Below, piece by piece: positions 1 through 11,071 of a stretch of 64,000 nucleotides of DNA. The DNA lies in assembly GCA_028583405.1 (NCBI GenBank), contig CM053260.1:16887026-16951025 (forward strand), read 5' to 3'. This DNA comes from Pogonophryne albipinna (lineage: Eukaryota > Chordata > Actinopteri > Perciformes > Artedidraconidae). How positions within the stretch are numbered: the stretch's first letter is position 1; every line of letters begins with the position of its first letter. The notes below the pieces were generated by a model. That model searched no databases. It was not told where the DNA came from and was given only the letters and a program-made list of their open reading frames with translations. The translations under genes were made by a program, and so were the position numbers.

Positions 1-2159
1 TGCGCCGTGTGTTTGTTTTACAAAAAATGGCGAAGCAAATTAAGTTGTTTGACTGTGCGGTAAAAAGTTCAGCCAACCCGTCAACATCTCAAAGGAATGT
101 TTAAAGTGATTCAACTGATAAAGCGCAAGATGAACCCGAACGAAAGCAAAGAGAAAATGTGTAAAGTCTTGGGAGGCGAAATATATATGTACATTCTGCT
201 CCTTTGTGCATTCGCTTCCGGTAAAAGTTCCTTCAAAATAAGAGTCCAGATCTTATTACTACCAAAATAAAAGTGCTAAACAAAACTTTACCATAGGGAA
301 ATATTGGCATACAAATATAATCACTTCTATAAAAAGGTAACACATTTTAAATATAGTTAGACATATTAAAGGTCATTTACAGCATTAATAATTAATATCT
401 AATTCTTAACTGTGAATGGTTTTCATTTATTTAAACATTAGAAATGTATTAGTCTGGCCAATGACAGAACCACAATCCAAGACTTGATGAACCAAGATGC
501 TGAAGGAACATGTGTGAAGAACATGACCGCAGCTGCACTACTGGTATTTAGTATACCAGCAATTGAGGGTGAACAAGTTTACTACCACTTAGGTTTCAAA
601 TAATTGTGTTAATTACTTATTGTAAAGCATTTGAACATTCTTTTGTGTCACATTTTCATTATTAAATTGATGTATAACCGTATAGTATCTTAATTATTTA
701 AAATATAAGGTGACTAAAAATGGCAACCGTATTTTCAGTTTTGGCAACCAAAAGCTGATGCCTGGTTGCCAGCCTGGCAACCACTTTTAAAAGTTAGCGT
801 TGAGCCCTGAAGATGTTGAGCTAATTAAAGCTAATCACGTTATCTCTTCAGCTATGGGACTTTGCACACACAACATGTTACTCCAAACCGGATGTACTGC
901 AATTACTTCTAAATTGTGAAAGTGAAGACAAAGAGGTATCCGATTGTTTTGGTTGATGGTACTTTGTTGTGAAGTGCTTGCAAACAAAGTTGAAAGCCAT
1001 TAGGATTAGCATGCCTAGCTAATGAGTTCATTGGCTAAGGTGTAAGCTTCAGAAGAAGGACAACTTTAGATGCATCTTCTCAAGCTTACAGAGCGGTGTC
1101 ATGCGGGGCCGCCTGCAGAGCTCCTGTTTGTTGACGTTCCTGAAGGGGAAAGGCTAGTATCGATGCTGAGCTGCAGTCAGAGCTGAAAAGATGTTTTAAT
1201 AAACCTTATTTCTTTCACAACAGATGGCACAGAGTTCAAGAAAGAAGAACAATTTGAGTAAGGATTATTTTTGGAGCATTATCATTTCAGGGTTTTTGAT
1301 GCTACACCAATATCAAAACTAAAGAGTAATGTTATTTGTTATTGTTGCCAATCTCCCATACATGTACTGCATGGGAATGATCTGCCATTTTCCAAATATT
1401 AACTTATAATTTGCTACCGATATATCTGTCTGGGTCACTTGTGTAGGAGGCATCCTTGAAAATCGGAGACAAAAAGACTCGATTGTTATTCATTCTGTGA
1501 TAAGGCTTCTCCAAATGTAACCATCTGTTGTCAGATTTCTCTCTCAAAAGGAAAATGTGTCACTAAAGAGAGAACAGCCTCAAATTAGGTTCTCAACCTA
1601 AATGTAGGTTTGAGTCTCCTTACTTCCGACAGCAGTCTTTAAGTGATTAGACACTAAAAAGACTTTGATGATTTTTGGTTTCTCATTTATTAGAATTAAA
1701 ATGACTTTAAGCAGAATGTGCAGCCTTCAGCTTGACTGTGATAGTGGCAATGACTTGCAGGAACTTTGACAGTTAACGCACCATGTGGCAAAGATGGAAA
1801 ATAACACTGCATTCATCCATTCATTCCCATGCACAGTGTGTACAACTATACAAACAGTGCCAAGGTCAGCCTCCTCTCATCCCTGTCCCCTAATGCTTCA
1901 ACAATGAAAGACCATTCCTCATTCCTCTCCTGCTTGCTGTGTCATTAATACTCAGACACACAAGCTTCAGAGTATCGATAACTGCAGTGAGCAGTAAGAA
2001 GGAGTGGGCTGTAACTGGGCTTCAGTATACTGGTTATTTTGTTAAAACAAGTTAAGAAAAAACATTTGACAAGCACTGATCTTTCAATAGTTTCCTTCCA
2101 AATATGAGATGATTAATATAAGCCAACATAAGCTGATGAATCTCATCATGTTATTGCTA
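1..2159. other. AT-rich stretch with no recognised gene
   Basis: I see no exon-like reading frame with plausible splice sites on either strand. Around 720-785 the heptamer GGCAACC or a near version recurs several times, which looks like a small degenerate repeat. The rest is AT-rich sequence typical of a fish intergenic region. Confidence 0.5.
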
Positions 2160-2690
2160 ATTGCTGGGATCTTGAGTCGTAGCTGATCCTGTTGCTGTGG
2201 TCCTGAGTCGTGATCTGAGTCCTGGACTTTGAGTTGTGGCTGAACCTGTCTCTGCGGTCCTGCCTGACTCATCATACAAGTAGTATGATGAGTCAGGCAG
2301 GACCGCAGAGATCCTGTGATGGCTCCCACAGGATTGTTGACATCCTCAGGGATTCATCTTCTTATTATAGACACATGCATTTCCAAACATTTGGTCTACC
2401 TATGCTGTAAATGTATTATCTTTTCGATTTACACACGGCATCTATTGCACGTCTGTCCGTCCTGGGAGAGGGATCCCTCCTCTGTTGCTCTCCCTGAGGT
2501 TTCTCCCATTTTTCCCTTTAAACTGTGGGTTTTCTCTGGAGGTTTTTCCTTGTACGATGTGAGGGTCTAAGGACAGAGGGTGTCGTATTGTCATACTGAT
2601 ATTCTGTACAAACTGTGAAGTCCACTGAGACAAATGTAACATTTGTGATATTGGGCTATATAAATAAACATTGATTGATTGACAAAAGTG
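2160..2690 (+). repeat. Retroelement 3' tail (teleost interspersed repeat)
   Basis: The block from about 2440 to 2690 runs through a CT/GT-rich untranslated-looking stretch, a 'gggctatataaataaa' motif and then ends in ATTGATTGATTGA. This is the layout of a non-LTR retroelement 3' end with a tandem tetranucleotide tail. From memory it resembles a 3' tail seen many times in percomorph genomes, but I cannot name the family. The adjoining 2160-2311 part contains a perfect hairpin, listed separately. There is no open reading frame of note. Confidence 0.5.
2249..2311. repeat. Perfect 29-bp inverted repeat with 5-nt loop
   Basis: Bases 2249-2277 and 2283-2311 are exact reverse complements, separated by only AAGTA. 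A transcript of either strand would fold into a 29-bp perfect hairpin. It sits at the left side of the retroelement tail, so the simplest origin is an inverted duplication made during or after insertion. Confidence 0.9.
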
Positions 2691-3299
2691 GGAAACGTTT
2701 TTTAAAACACCCGAAAATGTCGCTGAGAACATTGACTTAAAGGGAAAACAGCATTTTTACAAAGGGTCATGTTCATTCAATATAGACTGTTTTTAAAAGT
2801 GTACTTTTTTTTTTTTAAATATATGTTGACTAACAATACAAATACTAAAATCTCAAGAGTTTTACTAGACATATTTATGGTTCTTGATAAATATGACTTG
2901 AACTTAGACAGCTTTTTTAGATCCAAAATCTATGAACAAAAAACTGACACGTGCACCTTTGGTCCCAGGACTAGATCTAAATATAGACTGGTTGCCAAAA
3001 TCACAATTTTTAGTGAGAGCAGAAAAAGAGATTGAAAGGATGCATTGTGGATGTTAAAAAGGGACAATCTCTTCATAAGAGAAAAATAATAAATAAGCAA
3101 ATACGCATCAAATAAAACTGCGTTCTCACATGAAATGCCCACGGACTGCAGATGATACTGCGTTATGATCAAGCATTCAAGTTTTTCCCTCAGTGCGGAA
3201 CATGAACAGTTGGACAGAGACAGTTCAATGCCGTCCGATAGCCAGACCCCCAACGGGAACTAGAAGAAGGATACTTGAAGGACTTCTGCAACACTCTGA

Positions 3300-3860
3300 A
3301 CACCTGGAGCGGTCACGCCCGCACACACTCAGTGAAAACTTGCTCTTACCTGCAAGATGCACGGATGCCCATGGGACGTGGTGGAGGGGGAAGGACCGAC
3401 GAGTGGAGGAGTTAAAAAAAACCTTCTCACTCCATCGGACAAGAGAGAAAAAAAGACGAAAAAGAAGAAGAGGGATGGAGAGTGAAAAGTGGATGTGAGG
3501 AGGAGAGAGCGATCAGAGCTGATAAGTGAAATGCAGAGATTATAGAGGAGGTGGGTGGCGAAACAGAACGAGAAGAGGTGGGAAGACAAGTGCAGAGAAG
3601 AGAGGAGAAATGTGGAGGCTCTGCTGCAGGCGGAACCGTGAGGCAGAGTCCGGGAGCACGCTCACTTTCTCTCTTGCTCACTTTCTCTCTCTCTCTTTCT
3701 CTGTCTGACCGAGAACTCTCCTTGGCTGTTGTCAGCCGCTGGCCCCGCCCCCTCCACTGACAGCAGCGAGATGATTGGGTGATGCAGCCCAGCACTGCAT
3801 TGCAGGTGAGGGACGACATCAGCACTCACCCCTCCTCCGTCTGACCAAAACAACACCGTC
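3300..3860. promoter_or_regulatory. GC-richer, promoter-like block with candidate splice donors
   Basis: This stretch is clearly GC-richer than its surroundings and carries a GC-box-like site (CCCCGCCCCC, near 3744). It also holds long purine and pyrimidine runs. On the minus strand a strong donor (CAG|GTAAGA) lies at about 3349-3355, preceded by an ATG ten codons upstream. On the plus strand another donor (CAG|GTGAGG) follows 3805. Either could end a first exon of a gene that continues out of or across the window. No protein family is recognisable, so this is only a candidate promoter with a first exon. Confidence 0.25.
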
Positions 3861-5360
3861 CCTCTCTCCCCCTCTCTGTCTGCTGTCAATCACCACCCCC
3901 CACCCCAGTGTTTCACTCATCATTTCTTTTTTTGCACAGAGACAGCAAAGCAACTCAGACTGTTTGTCGTAGACGCATTCTGCTCTTCTAGCCTTCACCA
4001 CCAGAGGCATGCGCCCAAATGTTTGACCTCCATCTCTAATGAAACAGAGGCTTCATTAATATGGTGATTTATATATATATATATAAAAATAATGATCGTT
4101 GGCCCTTAGGAGTTAATGAGTTAGTTAAATAAAAACAACGCCGTTCTCAACACCAGGTACTGCATTGTGTGGCTCAAGTACAAATTGGAGTCATTGCGAT
4201 TAGTCAGTCACGTTTTTCATCTGTAACACGTCATTAGTCCGACTGTCATGCCAGCAATGAAGCATGATGGTGATGGTGATGTGTGCTGATCTGTCAGCAT
4301 TCAAACTATATATATTTTAGTCCATGGAAAGATGTACAATTTTCAAGGGTATTAAAAAAAAAAGCAAATACATTTTTCTTAATTAACATGTCTAATGGTA
4401 ATGGGTTGAGTTTTATTAGAGAAAAGATCAAAAGTAATTTGTGAGCTCTAACATGCAGGCAGGCACCCATTATGAGTGTTCTGATCAACATCCACAGCTT
4501 CTGCAGATAAGTAACACCTGTGCCCCGAATGACCCGGTGCACAGGTGCAGACATGCTCTAGTGCACTGTGGGAACTACGGGATTTTGTCCTTTGTCCAAA
4601 TGTATGCAAAGCCAAAGATTGTCATTTTTTGATATCCCAATTCACTATAAATAGGTGTACAAAGAACACATGTTTGTAAAAGTTGTGTCACCCGAAACAG
4701 ACTTGATTTACTGATGCCAAGTACAAAAGAGCTTTATGCACCAGTAAAACAGCAAAAGATAGTGCTGGCTCACATCGAAATGTAAACAATTTAAACATCT
4801 CATTGCCAATTAGTATTTCCTTCAGAAAGATTGCAATAATTAGATTAAACGGATCACACATTGATTAAGTCCGTCTCCACAACAGTCTTTTTTTCATGTT
4901 GTGCATGATGTGTGCATTTAAGGTTGACATTATTGATAACCCTGCTGGCCACACTGGTGCTCCTCACACCACAGAACGCTGGATGGAGTTATACAATCTA
5001 CGACACATATGAAAACATGAACTAAATGAGATATCAACTGCACTCAGTCAAAGATTCCAATGCCATAGTTCCTGCTCTGCTTTTACAAAAGTGGTCTTTT
5101 TCACGAGCTGATGCTGAAACAGACTTGCACACAAAGAGCCTAAATTGTTTGCTAAATTGCAGCCTGGGCCTCATTTCTGTATGGGTAAGATTGTGCCAGT
5201 GTAGGGCTTTAATTTAACACAAAGTCACAACCACTGGACATCTTCATCACTCCTGTGCACACATCAGACATGACAGTGTGTCAGGGTCTCCTGGTTTCTC
5301 CTGGCTCTATCGTTTCCACCAATCCAGCCCTAGCAGATCTCTAGAGCAAACAAAACAAGG
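3861..5360. other. Intergenic stretch, nothing recognised
   Basis: Apart from a short (AT)n run near 4070-4084 I see no gene, RNA or structured repeat here. Confidence 0.4.
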
Positions 5361-5368
5361 GCATAGAG

Positions 5369-5706
5369 CAGTGTTTCTCAAACTTTTTCATACCAAGGAC
5401 CACTTAACCAATAAAAAAACACTCGCGGACCACCTAACTCCACAAATATCAAAAGACACAGTTTTTCTAGAACAGATTACAAATCACCTGAAAATGGTAC
5501 AAACAAGTGGCAACATGTGTGACGAAGGTGTTGCGCTGGGCTATATCATGCAATCGAAAGTGAAACTTAAGCTCGCTCCATTGCGGAGATATTCCCGCGA
5601 GAGTGCGGAAAACTGAAATTTATTTATTTATTTCAAATGTGAAATGTTACCAATATACTCACGGACCACTAGGGGGCGCTCACGGACCACACTTTGAGAA
5701 GCACTG
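5369..5706 (+). mobile_element. hAT-type MITE, copy A (perfect 8-bp target duplication)
   Basis: The element is 338 bp long. It starts CAGTGTTTCTCAAAC and ends with the near-complement TTTGAGAAGCACTG. It is bracketed by the exact 8-bp duplication GCATAGAG at 5361-5368 and 5707-5714. Eight-bp duplications and CAGNG termini are hallmarks of the hAT superfamily. No transposase is encoded, so it is non-autonomous. A second copy lies in the opposite orientation at 48986-49344. Confidence 0.9.
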
Positions 5707-6094
5707 GCATAGAGGAGAAAGGAGCTCTTGGGGATGGAGTGTGACCAAAAAGTTTACGTCTTCGGCCTCGCCTCCCTCCGGATGAAATCAATGACGAGTG
5801 CCTGGGCAGCAGAATGAAACAGCAGCACTAGGTAACTGTACTGAGGGTGCAATGCACACACTGTGTAAATGAGTGTGCTGCAGCACCTGTATTAAGCACT
5901 CCAACACCTGCTGACAGTTTACATGTGTTGGGCAAGAGACAATGGTTTTTTTTTTACTTCCAAGCAGATACTGCATGACATACAAAGAGAAAAGGAGGAC
6001 ACTGCAGCTTTTTATACTACAGCACCAGGTAAACCACAGCAGTCTTTCTAAGTGTGCAAAAAACTTATCTCTGCACAAAAGTCTGGAAACCCAA

Positions 6095-6165
6095 CATCTG
6101 CATATTACATTACATGTCACTTGTTAGACACTTTTATCCAAAGCGACCTACATACTCAATACTGT
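6095..6165 (-). repeat. SINE/L2-like 3' tail fragment
   Basis: Read on the minus strand this contains GTCGCTTTGGATAAAAG followed by a run ending in ATGTAATGTAAT. The same 3' end closes the L2-like LINE at 36390-36457. It is therefore a short tail fragment of an L2-mobilised SINE or a 5'-truncated L2. Confidence 0.6.
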
Positions 6166-6519
6166 GGGCAATCCCCACAGGAGCTATTTGGGGGGGAAGT
6201 GTCTTGATATATCAACAAACAAACCTATATTTAAATATTGTTCCCACTGACAGGATGGGGGGAAAAGCGAAGTGGTTAACCTGCAGGGTGGATATGGGAG
6301 GACAGAGAGAACAGAGCTGTAGTAGGCTGAAGATGAGTTATGTAATAAACTGCAGCTATGGAGGCTGATATAAAAAGGAAAATATAATAGAGTACCTTTG
6401 TGCTTGTACATACTCTGCAATGCTGGATACTCCTGTTTATTTTCCTGAGTGCACATGCAGTCCTAACATTATACCTGAGGCACTGAAAGTTAAAGCCACT
6501 TCATGTCGAAAGTGATGCA

Positions 6520-6521
<2 letters not shown>

Positions 6522-6562
<41 letters not shown>
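6522..6562. repeat. (AT)n microsatellite
   Basis: About 20 AT units directly abut the left end of a hAT-type element. The array probably served as its insertion target. Confidence 0.9.
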
Positions 6563-6565
<3 letters not shown>

Positions 6566-7237
6566 GGATGCACGATATTGGTTTTTTGAAACCGATACCG
6601 ATAACTTCCTGCTTCTCAAGACCGATACCGATAACCGATAATAATATAATATACGTATATATTAAATGTACCTGTAGTTTTTGCACACCTGGTGGTACCT
6701 TTGCAGCTGGCTTTGGACTTGCCGCTAGTTTAGCAGCGCAGGCGTCTTCGTACGCTTTTAACACAACATCGTAGCGATGGCGATGTTTCAGGTGACTAAT
6801 CAGGTTTGAAGTATTATAGCTTGTTGCCTTTTTCCCTCCTCGTGGAACTTCTGCATTGCATTTGTTAATACAAATAGCAAGCGAACTATCTAACTCTGAA
6901 ACTTTGAAATAGTCCCATACTACCGACGACATGTTTGTTTACTGTCCTGGCTTCACGGCCGCACACCATTTACGTCACAGCCAGGCATGAGTTAGAGAGC
7001 TCTGGATTTGTGAAAAACTCCCCTCTTCCTAAACCACTAATACCACAGTACTGGCAAAACGGGAGGAGCCGAGTGAAAAACAAGCGCCCCTCATCCCAAT
7101 CCACCCACACCGCAGGATTTTTTCTTTTTTTTACCCAAAAAATATATTGTATATTATCGGGGCTATTAATACTTTTATCGGGTTTATCGGGATGACGTCA
7201 TAATTCCTAATATCGGACCGATAATTATCGTGCACCA

Positions 7238-7240
<3 letters not shown>
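6563..7240 (-). mobile_element. hAT-type element with residual BED zinc-finger exon
   Basis: The ends match as inverted repeats: TAGGGATGCACGATA on the left and, read inward from the right, TAGTGGTGCACGATAATT. Both fit the hAT terminal consensus. The flanks (6555-6562 and 7241-7248) are both ATATATAT, which is compatible with an 8-bp duplication but not informative because they lie in AT arrays. Inside, a minus-strand frame starting at 6932 keeps the N-terminal exon of a BED-finger transposase. The catalytic part is missing, so the 678-bp copy is an internally deleted derivative. Confidence 0.8.
6640..6932 (-). pseudogene. BED-type zinc finger N-terminal fragment of hAT transposase
   Basis: Starting at the ATG at 6932 the minus strand encodes about 85 residues with the pattern of a BED finger. 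There is an early W-x-x-F, then a CxxxC-like pair (CINKC), a glycine-lysine-rich turn, the motif TSNLISHLKHRH supplying the histidines, and an alanine/lysine-rich linker. A possible splice donor follows at CTACAG|GTACA. BED fingers are DNA-binding modules at the start of hAT transposases and ZBED proteins. No downstream hATC or RNase-H-like domain is present, so this is a remnant and not a host gene. Confidence 0.7.

Positions 7241-7294
<54 letters not shown>
7241..7294. repeat. (AT)n microsatellite between two hAT-type elements
   Basis: This is a pure AT run of about 54 bp. It separates the right end of one element from the left end of the next. Confidence 0.9.
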
Positions 7295-7297
<3 letters not shown>

Positions 7298-8298
7298 TGC
7301 TGTCAAAATTATCGCGTTAACGGCGGTAATTAATTTTTTGAATTAATTGTGTTAAAATATTTAACGCATGTGCAGAATGGCCCGCCCCATACATCCCACC
7401 AGTGGCAGCGCCAGGGTATGGCTGGGGTAGGCTACAGCCATACCAAGAAATGGCTTAGCCCCACCATGAAAAATGATGTTAAAGTAAGCAAAATAAAGTC
7501 CGCCAACTCGCGCGGAGTAAATTGCACAGACAGCAGTTAGTCAGATTGATTTCAGTAGCCACTTGTCTGGAAATACCGAAGACCAGAAACGGTTTTGAAA
7601 ACTTTTGTCACGTAGTGATCGTCTTCTCAATAGAACATCTTTGATAATGTCGGTGTTGTTGCAGGAAGTCCCGACGGAGAATACTTTTGCTGTAGTACAG
7701 GGGTGCACATAACTGGTACGCTGGTTATGTGCGTAATCTGAAACTTGTGTCACAAAGCGCATTTGCGTACCGGCGTACTTGTGAAGCTTTTCCAGAAGGC
7801 GGTTAGATCACCGGACGACAGAGTCGGTCTCCGTGTGCACAGACAGGGCTGCTGTTAACGTCGGTCTGTACAACGGAATTGTGCCAAAACTACGCCAACC
7901 GGCTGCGGAGGGAGACTTCCCCCCCCCCCCCCTTCCACTGGAGAACTGCGCTAAAACAGCTGATCACAACGTTCGCCCCCCCCCTCTGTCGACTTTCCTG
8001 AAGTACTCCCCCGTTGATAGAAATCAACACTTAATGAATCAAGACCCCATGGTTTGATGATTGATAGGTGTGTGGGTTGTCTTTCATTTTGACACGCAGA
8101 AAAATGTTATAATAAACATAGATACTGTATGTTAACTGGATATATCCGCCTTCTTTCATTTATCTTTCCATTCCCACAACAATATTCATAAAGAAATGGC
8201 ATATTTTGGACATAGTTCGAATGGTGATTAATCATGATTAATTAATTTTTAAGCTGTGATTAATCTGATTAACATTTTTTTATCGTTTGACAGTCCTA
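7295..8298. mobile_element. Second hAT-type element, non-autonomous
   Basis: The left end reads TAGTGCTGTCAAAATTATCG. The right end, read inward, is TAGGACTGTCAAACGATA, giving a recognisable inverted repeat with hAT-type termini. Both flanks are ATATATAT. The 1,004-bp interior has no coding frame of note. It contains a segment (about 7412-8107) shared with 63511-63947 and two C-runs near 7920 and 7977, so the element is probably composite. Confidence 0.75.
7412..8107 (+). repeat. Dispersed repeat, copy 1 (partner at 63511)
   Basis: From 7412 to about 7693, and again from 8012 to 8107, this is nearly identical to 63511-63947. Copy 1 has about 320 bp (from GGGGTGCACATAAC at 7694 to about 8011) that copy 2 replaces with a 25-30-bp AT-rich piece. 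That extra block starts with a small inverted repeat around GTGCACATAACTGG / CTGGTTATGTGCG, which suggests a later insertion. Confidence 0.8.
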
Positions 8299-8306
8299 AT
8301 ATATAT

Positions 8307-9540
8307 ATATTGTAATGCAGAAATAATTTGAAATAAACATTGAGTGGGATCTTTAAAAAAAGCTGGCAGCACACATCCACCAGGGACATCTTCAGTCCTG
8401 TGCTCTTGCACACACACTTAGCAAAACACATGAGCAGGTAGTCAGGTACCTCATAGAGCTGCAACAGTCAGCATCTGCTCCTTAATGAAAAATGGATCAC
8501 TCCATCGATAAGTCAGCCAAACTGTGTACACTGGCATCTGGCGCACACACACAGAACACTACTGCTGACATCCCCACAGATTCAATAAGCATTACAGACG
8601 CAAGCAAAGTCCGAAGCCTAGCTCTCTATCTCTCAAAACAAATACAACCATGAGGGGTATTGCACTACTCACTTGCATGTGAGATCGCTGGCAAGCTTCA
8701 CCACAGCTGTATTGATGGAGAATATCCAATCCAGGAGCCACATGACACAGAGGACACTTGGCTAAAGCTATTTTACGCTACTAAACTAAACTTGGCAAAG
8801 GCGAATGGCACACTGCTCTTCCCTACCCTGGCTCTACCGCTGAACAGTGGCTGCTGCATCCTCTCAGCAGCACAGTGGCCACAGCAGAGCGGCTGACACA
8901 AGAGAGCGGGAGGGAAAGAGCATAATGGGTGCAAAGGAGTGGGAGGAGTTGATTTATGCTTGGATGCTCGTCCCTTGCTTGATGGTTATTGACAGAAATT
9001 ATGCATTTTCAACGGGGATCTCTTGCACAGCATCACAGTTATGAGGGGAAAAGGGCAGAGATACTGCTTAAAGGGAAAGAGGCAGTCGCATGCTTGTGTC
9101 CAAAAACAATGGGAACTCAGGAAGTAAGTAATTGATGATTTGTCCCAGTTATCAGCACCATCAGTGAATGTGACACAGCTCACAGAGAAAAGTAAGGACC
9201 CTTAGCTTACCCCTTTTTGCATCAAAATCTCTATTTTCCGACACATAACGTCTGTTGGGCGGCCCTGTAAAATGTTGATGAGTCCCTAAGTCGTTGTTTC
9301 TTTGTATTAAGAGGCTGGAACTTTGTGCTCAAGTAAACCATTTATTCATAACAAAATTGATTGTAGCCTAGTTATGAATGGTATGAATGGCATAAAGCAC
9401 AAAACATTGTACACGTGACAGGGGCCATTTTTCAAGACCGGTCAGGTGGTTTGCCAACGTTGCCCCAGACCCCTTGCCACCCAGTCACAGCTCTGGGAAG
9501 CAGTGATGTCCGGGGGAGGAGTTATGTGAAGCTTTCAGTT
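8307..9540. other. Intergenic stretch, nothing recognised
   Basis: I find no supported exon, RNA gene or classified repeat here. Confidence 0.4.
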
Positions 9541-9559
9541 CATTATGAAATTGTGGCTG

Positions 9560-10200
9560 GCTCACCTAAACTGTGTAGGGCCTGTTTGACTATGTTCTGT
9601 GGATATGTGAATTACTGCAACAGCATACTTTTTGGATCACCTGCATTCATACTAAAAAAACTTCAATATGTCCAAAACTCAGCTGCCCACTTGCTCACCT
9701 CCACCCGACGCTCAGACCACATCACCCCTATCCTCCATGACCTCCACTGGCTCCCCATCAAACACCTGCATTGACTTTAAAATATTACTTTTCACTTTCA
9801 AAGCCCTCAACAACCTTGCCCGCCCTTACCTCTGTGACCTCATCCAACGACACACCCCCACCCGTCGCCTGAGGTGTGCTGAAGCTAACCTACTGCAGCC
9901 CATTAGGACAAAGCTCCGGACCTGGGGTGACAGGGCCTTCGCAGCAGCCTCCCCCACACTCTGGAACTCCCTCCCCAGCCACGTCACATCCGCCAACACT
10001 CTCACATCATTCAAACAATCCCTCAAAACTCACCTTTTCACTCTTGCCTTCAACCCCTAATCAACTAACTCCTTACCCTTATTCCACCTAGCTTAGCACG
10101 TTTTACTTTTGTTGTTATTTTTGTTTTACTTGCTTGTAAGCACTTTGAGCACCAGGAAAAGCACTTTATAAACTTAATGTATTATTATTATTAATGTGGC
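9560..10200 (+). pseudogene. 5'-truncated LINE (L2/CR1-like) reverse transcriptase C-terminus and tail
   Basis: Two overlapping plus-strand frames encode the C-terminal part of a non-LTR retrotransposon protein. The recognisable parts are YCNSILFG, LQYVQNSAAHLL, LHDLHWLPI, then TLWNSLP and FKQSLKTHLF. A stop and a frameshift near 9770 separate the two halves. The 3' end has a 'gcactttgagcacc' box, then 'agcactttataaa' and an ATTATTATTATTAA tail, typical of teleost L2/CR1-clade LINEs. The copy is dead and 5'-truncated. Confidence 0.8.
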
Positions 10201-10754
10201 TCAAATCATCATTGAGACTTACAGCGATTGATTTTCTGTTTGCAAGATATAGAAAAGGGGGAGATAGCTATTTAACAAAAAATTGGTAGAACACTACAGA
10301 ACAATGGCTAGAAATAAGAAATGTATATACTATGAAAAAGAAGCGCGAGATAAAACGTGTTTGTTAACAAATAGAAGAAATTTTCGTGATTTGTATACCA
10401 CATTTTTGCTTAATTTAGACATGTATAATCATGGCTTTTTTCCAAAAAATTTATAACTTTCTAATTGTAAATATAGCTTAATGTAACATAAACAATACTT
10501 GCACAAACAAAACTCAATAGATGTAAAAAAAAACTACATTGATAACAATTTCTCAGTGAGCAGGTGCACCTGCCACAGATACATACAAACTCATCAATAG
10601 CTGCTCATTCCTTAATGCTTCTTTGTTAAAAAAGTGTTAACAGCAGTAACACATTGTTCAATAACTGACATTGAATGCTCCAATTAAAAAACAAAAAAAA
10701 CAATGTAACTTACTTTACTTTAGTTACTTATTGAAAGTTGCCAAGTTTAAAGCA

Positions 10755-10835
10755 AAAAGAGCTAACTTTATTTATATAGTACTTTTCATACACAAAAGGT
10801 AACTCAAAGTGCTTCACAAAACAAACAGACTTTTT
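10755..10835 (-). repeat. LINE 3' tail fragment, minus orientation
   Basis: Read on the minus strand it has AAGCACTTTGAGTTACC followed by AGTACTATATAAATAAAG. This is the same kind of tail as at 10140-10195, in the opposite orientation. No coding part is left. Confidence 0.55.
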
Positions 10836-11008
10836 TTAACAAAAAATAAAGACAAAACTCTGTCCCCCTTCTCGGGGAACCAAAGTAACACATAGCTTTG
10901 TGATTAATAAGAAACACTTAGAAACAGACTAAATAAAACAATAATAAAATAAAAAATACTCCTTAGTAATTCCGGACCAAAGAGTAACATGTGATATGAA
11001 TACAAACA

Positions 11009-11071
11009 GGGTTTTCTACTCACTTTTTGCCAGGCTTCCTTGGCTTTGTCCTCTTCTTCCTCGCTTGCATT
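11009..11071 (-). CDS. Candidate small exon of an unrecognised minus-strand gene
   Basis: On the minus strand a pyrimidine-rich acceptor (CTGTACTTTGTAG) is followed by 63 nt and then a good donor (AAAAA|GTGAGT). Within it an ATG opens a short, very basic frame (MQARKKRTKPRKPGK); another frame is acidic (EEEEDKAKEAWQ). I recognise neither, and no partner exon was found. The sequence to the right (11200-11900) is CpG-richer and could be its promoter. It may be chance. Confidence 0.15.
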
